Assembly (NCBI GenBank): GCA_013180625.2
Contig: SNVD02007070.1
Span: 62,001 to 126,000, forward strand
Direction of reading: 5' to 3'
Origin: Boswellia sacra
Taxonomy: Eukaryota; Streptophyta; Magnoliopsida; Sapindales; Burseraceae
DNA length: 64,000 nucleotides
Shown: positions 61,938-64,000 of the stretch, piece after piece
Numbering within the stretch: position 1 is the first letter of the stretch
Layout of the letters: every line of letters begins with the position of its first letter
Program-made: the position numbers and the translations under genes
The notes under the pieces: model-generated
What the model saw: only the letters and a program-made list of their open reading frames with translations
What the model was told of the DNA's origin: nothing
The model's database searches: none

Positions 61938-63558
61938 TTATTTCCCCTCAATGTAAGATTTGACAGTTTGCAACCATCTAATGAACTCAGTTCTCTCTTT
62001 GTTCCGCATGTATTCATGCAAGAAACGAGCAAGTTGTTCATCTATACCCCTCTCCTCCAAGAAATCATAAAGTGAGTCTTGCAGCTCATCATCGAGTTCC
62101 CTGTTGACAAAAACACATCGGTAAATGAGCATTGCTCTGAAATCTATCGGAAATAAAAACTATCATAACCTATATTTTATAATTTTGGAAAACTGTGAAG
62201 AAAAGTAAGAGATAGAATTTTGGAAAAAGGAAAAGAAAAAAAGAATGAAAAAGGGTGAATTTGAATCCTCATGATACTCTATAGTTCTTTTTTACTATGG
62301 TTGACAAGAAAGGATAGGCAGGGATTGATGGCAACGCCCAATAACGGCTCCCAGGGTAACCATGGAAAAGAGAAAACCACATTAACCCATTTCAGCAAGG
62401 TAACAACCCAACATAAAATGAAGGCACTGCAAATTAAGCATAGACATTAAGCACTATTGTTTTTTTTTCCCCCTCAAATAATGAGCCAACCAAAATAGCT
62501 AAAAATAATTTTAATTGATTTAGTTAAGTATATTACTAAATTTATAAGTCTGTCAAGTTCCATTTTCTCATCTCTGATTTCTTCCCAACAAATAATGTAA
62601 ACAAAGAAAATCAATCTAGATTTATCGTACCTGAATTCAGGGCCAACATAAGCCTGAGCAGACATCTTATCATTCTTTCGAATGAATAGCTTCGAAATCT
62701 CTATGGTATCTGGCCAGGCTGAGCACATGATCTCCAGCACCTCACCATCACCCTTGGAGATATTGACAATCAAAGTAATGTGAAGCTTTACATCTTCACC
62801 CGGCACAGCACCAGCTTTTGAAACAGGAATTGATCCATCAAACATGGTGGTCTCAACTTTAATATCTTCGTTTTCCCCAAATTTTCTCTGCAATCTGATC
62901 CACTGCTCTCCTGGCCGCTCATCGATTGTGAATGAATTGTATTTGGTATTAGGCTGCAATTTAAACCCAGATTAGAGTTGCAAATTATAACCTAGAGAAA
63001 AAAAAACATAAAATAAAATGATACACACACTGACACAGATAATCTATCCAGATAGAAAATATTACAAGAGAAATTCTTAATAAAAATAAAATAAAATACG
63101 ATGCATGGTCACCAAAGCATATTTATATTCATTTAATGCTTTGCTCTTGGCATAAACTCATATTAGTGAAACCTTTTAGTTGCATATTAGCCAAATGGAG
63201 GTTCTTTTCACATAATAGCGGCATCAACTTCCATACAAGATTTATCCATTCATATAATGGAAAAAACAATGCTTCAGTCAGCTGCCTGAGCACCAAGGAA
63301 ATGAAACATATGGAAGGTCTTCTAAGTCTCAAATTTATGTCTATTAGTATCACTAATTACATGTCAAATGCGCCAAGCCTATTTGTTGTATAAGAATTTA
63401 GTTCCGATGTTCTTGCAGCGAAAACAATATCACCCCTTCCCTCCTTACCCAAAATGGAGAATAGGTTCAAGGGCCTATACAGCTGATTTCGTTTCGCTTC
63501 GCATTCCCTGATACTCTGTTTTCATTGCTCAATAACCAAGTCATCCAATAGCATTTGG

Positions 63559-63625
<67 letters not shown>

Positions 63626-64000
63626 CCCACTTAGAAAAAAAAAAAACATCTCTTTGTTTCATCCAACAGAATCAAATTTTGCTAGAATTACTCTCCAATA
63701 TCTGCATATTTGGTTTCTTATATTTCAGCTAAAAGATATCAGAATATTCGGCTCATTCAATTAAAAAAAAAATGTTTTCTGGTTAACTTCAAAACTTCAA
63801 CAAAATCCCAAAAAGGAAAAAAAATGTAACTTGCAGAGAATTTCTCCACAGATCCATTTTACAGAGACAATCAAGAACAAATAGAGTGCAGCAAAAATTA
63901 TTTACAAGTAAACCCCAAAACAAAAACAAAAAAAGCAAAAAAATACCTGATTAGGTGGGGCTTGTTCAAGTTCATATTGAATCTCGTTTCTGAGAAATCT
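61938..64000 (-). CDS. Mitochondrial acidic protein MAM33-like (p32/gC1qR family), 3' part
   Basis: The last three exons are inside the window: 64000-63947 (continues past the edge), 62953-62631, 62100-61938; stop TAA at 61940-61938. Introns are GT-AG and phases join. The visible 178 residues include NEIQYELEQAPPNQP, FTIDERPGEQWIRLQRKFGENEDIKVE, VPGEDVKLHITLIVNISKGDGEVLEIMCSAWPD and YVGPEFRELDDELQDSLYDFLEERGIDEQLARFLHEYM, the standard C-terminal half of plant MAM33/p32 proteins. Family members are acidic, doughnut-shaped homotrimers of the mitochondrial matrix. The N-terminal half with the targeting peptide is outside. From memory the closest Arabidopsis counterpart in this neighbourhood is At1g80720. 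Confidence 0.94.
63562..63619. repeat. Compound (AT)n(AG)n microsatellite in a MAM33-like intron
   Basis: About 15 AT followed by about 14 AG dinucleotides, inside the intron between the first two visible exons. Confidence 0.95.

Overview
The window is nuclear DNA of a dicot plant. It is AT-rich, its genes have GT-AG introns, and it holds Ty1/copia and Ty3/gypsy LTR retrotransposons, hAT-like and Mutator-like elements and many AT microsatellites. I support six host genes. In order they are a NIP6;1-type boric-acid channel (+, 23820-26370), a small membrane protein resembling the bacterial YfiM/DUF2279 family (-, 28250-28603), a uL30/RPL7-type ribosomal protein (-, 30749-33000), the Golgi Qb-SNARE GOS11 (+, 36540-47841), a one-finger C2H2/EAR repressor of the ZFP1/ZFP4 type (+, 56703-57593), and the 3' part of a MAM33/p32-type mitochondrial acidic protein (-, 61938 to the right edge). 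From memory, four of these match Arabidopsis At1g80720-At1g80760 in order, so this looks like a conserved microsyntenic block expanded by transposons.

Left part (1-22312), repeat territory. It starts with the 3' end of a copia element whose pol frame is open and whose LTR carries 23-bp tandem repeats. A second, structurally complete copia element follows (5527-10912, TSD CTTAT) with ruined reading frames. Next comes a direct tandem duplication with a unit of about 3.5 kb (copy A 11745-15239, copy B 15240-22312). Copy B carries three DNA-transposon-like insertions that copy A lacks, so copy A gives the empty sites. One of the insertions contains a threefold tandem of about 455 bp between G/C-rich ends.

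Middle (22313-36539): NIP6;1, the YfiM-like gene and RPL7, with a long-TIR element (28989-29892) between the YfiM-like gene and RPL7, and a hAT-type element with a perfect 8-bp target duplication (34502-35512) between RPL7 and GOS11.

Right part: GOS11 spans 11.3 kb because intron 3 holds a 5.4-kb chromovirus-type gypsy element in antisense orientation. Its two 455-bp LTRs differ at one position, so the insertion is very recent, yet its single gag-pol frame has four internal stop codons and no frameshift. Beyond GOS11 lie 8.9 kb without a recognisable gene, then the zinc-finger gene, 4.3 kb more without one, and the MAM33-like gene.

I see no operon-like or wholly new gene system. The most informative novelties are the paired filled/empty transposon sites in the tandem duplication, and the young but coding-defective gypsy element inside a housekeeping SNARE gene.
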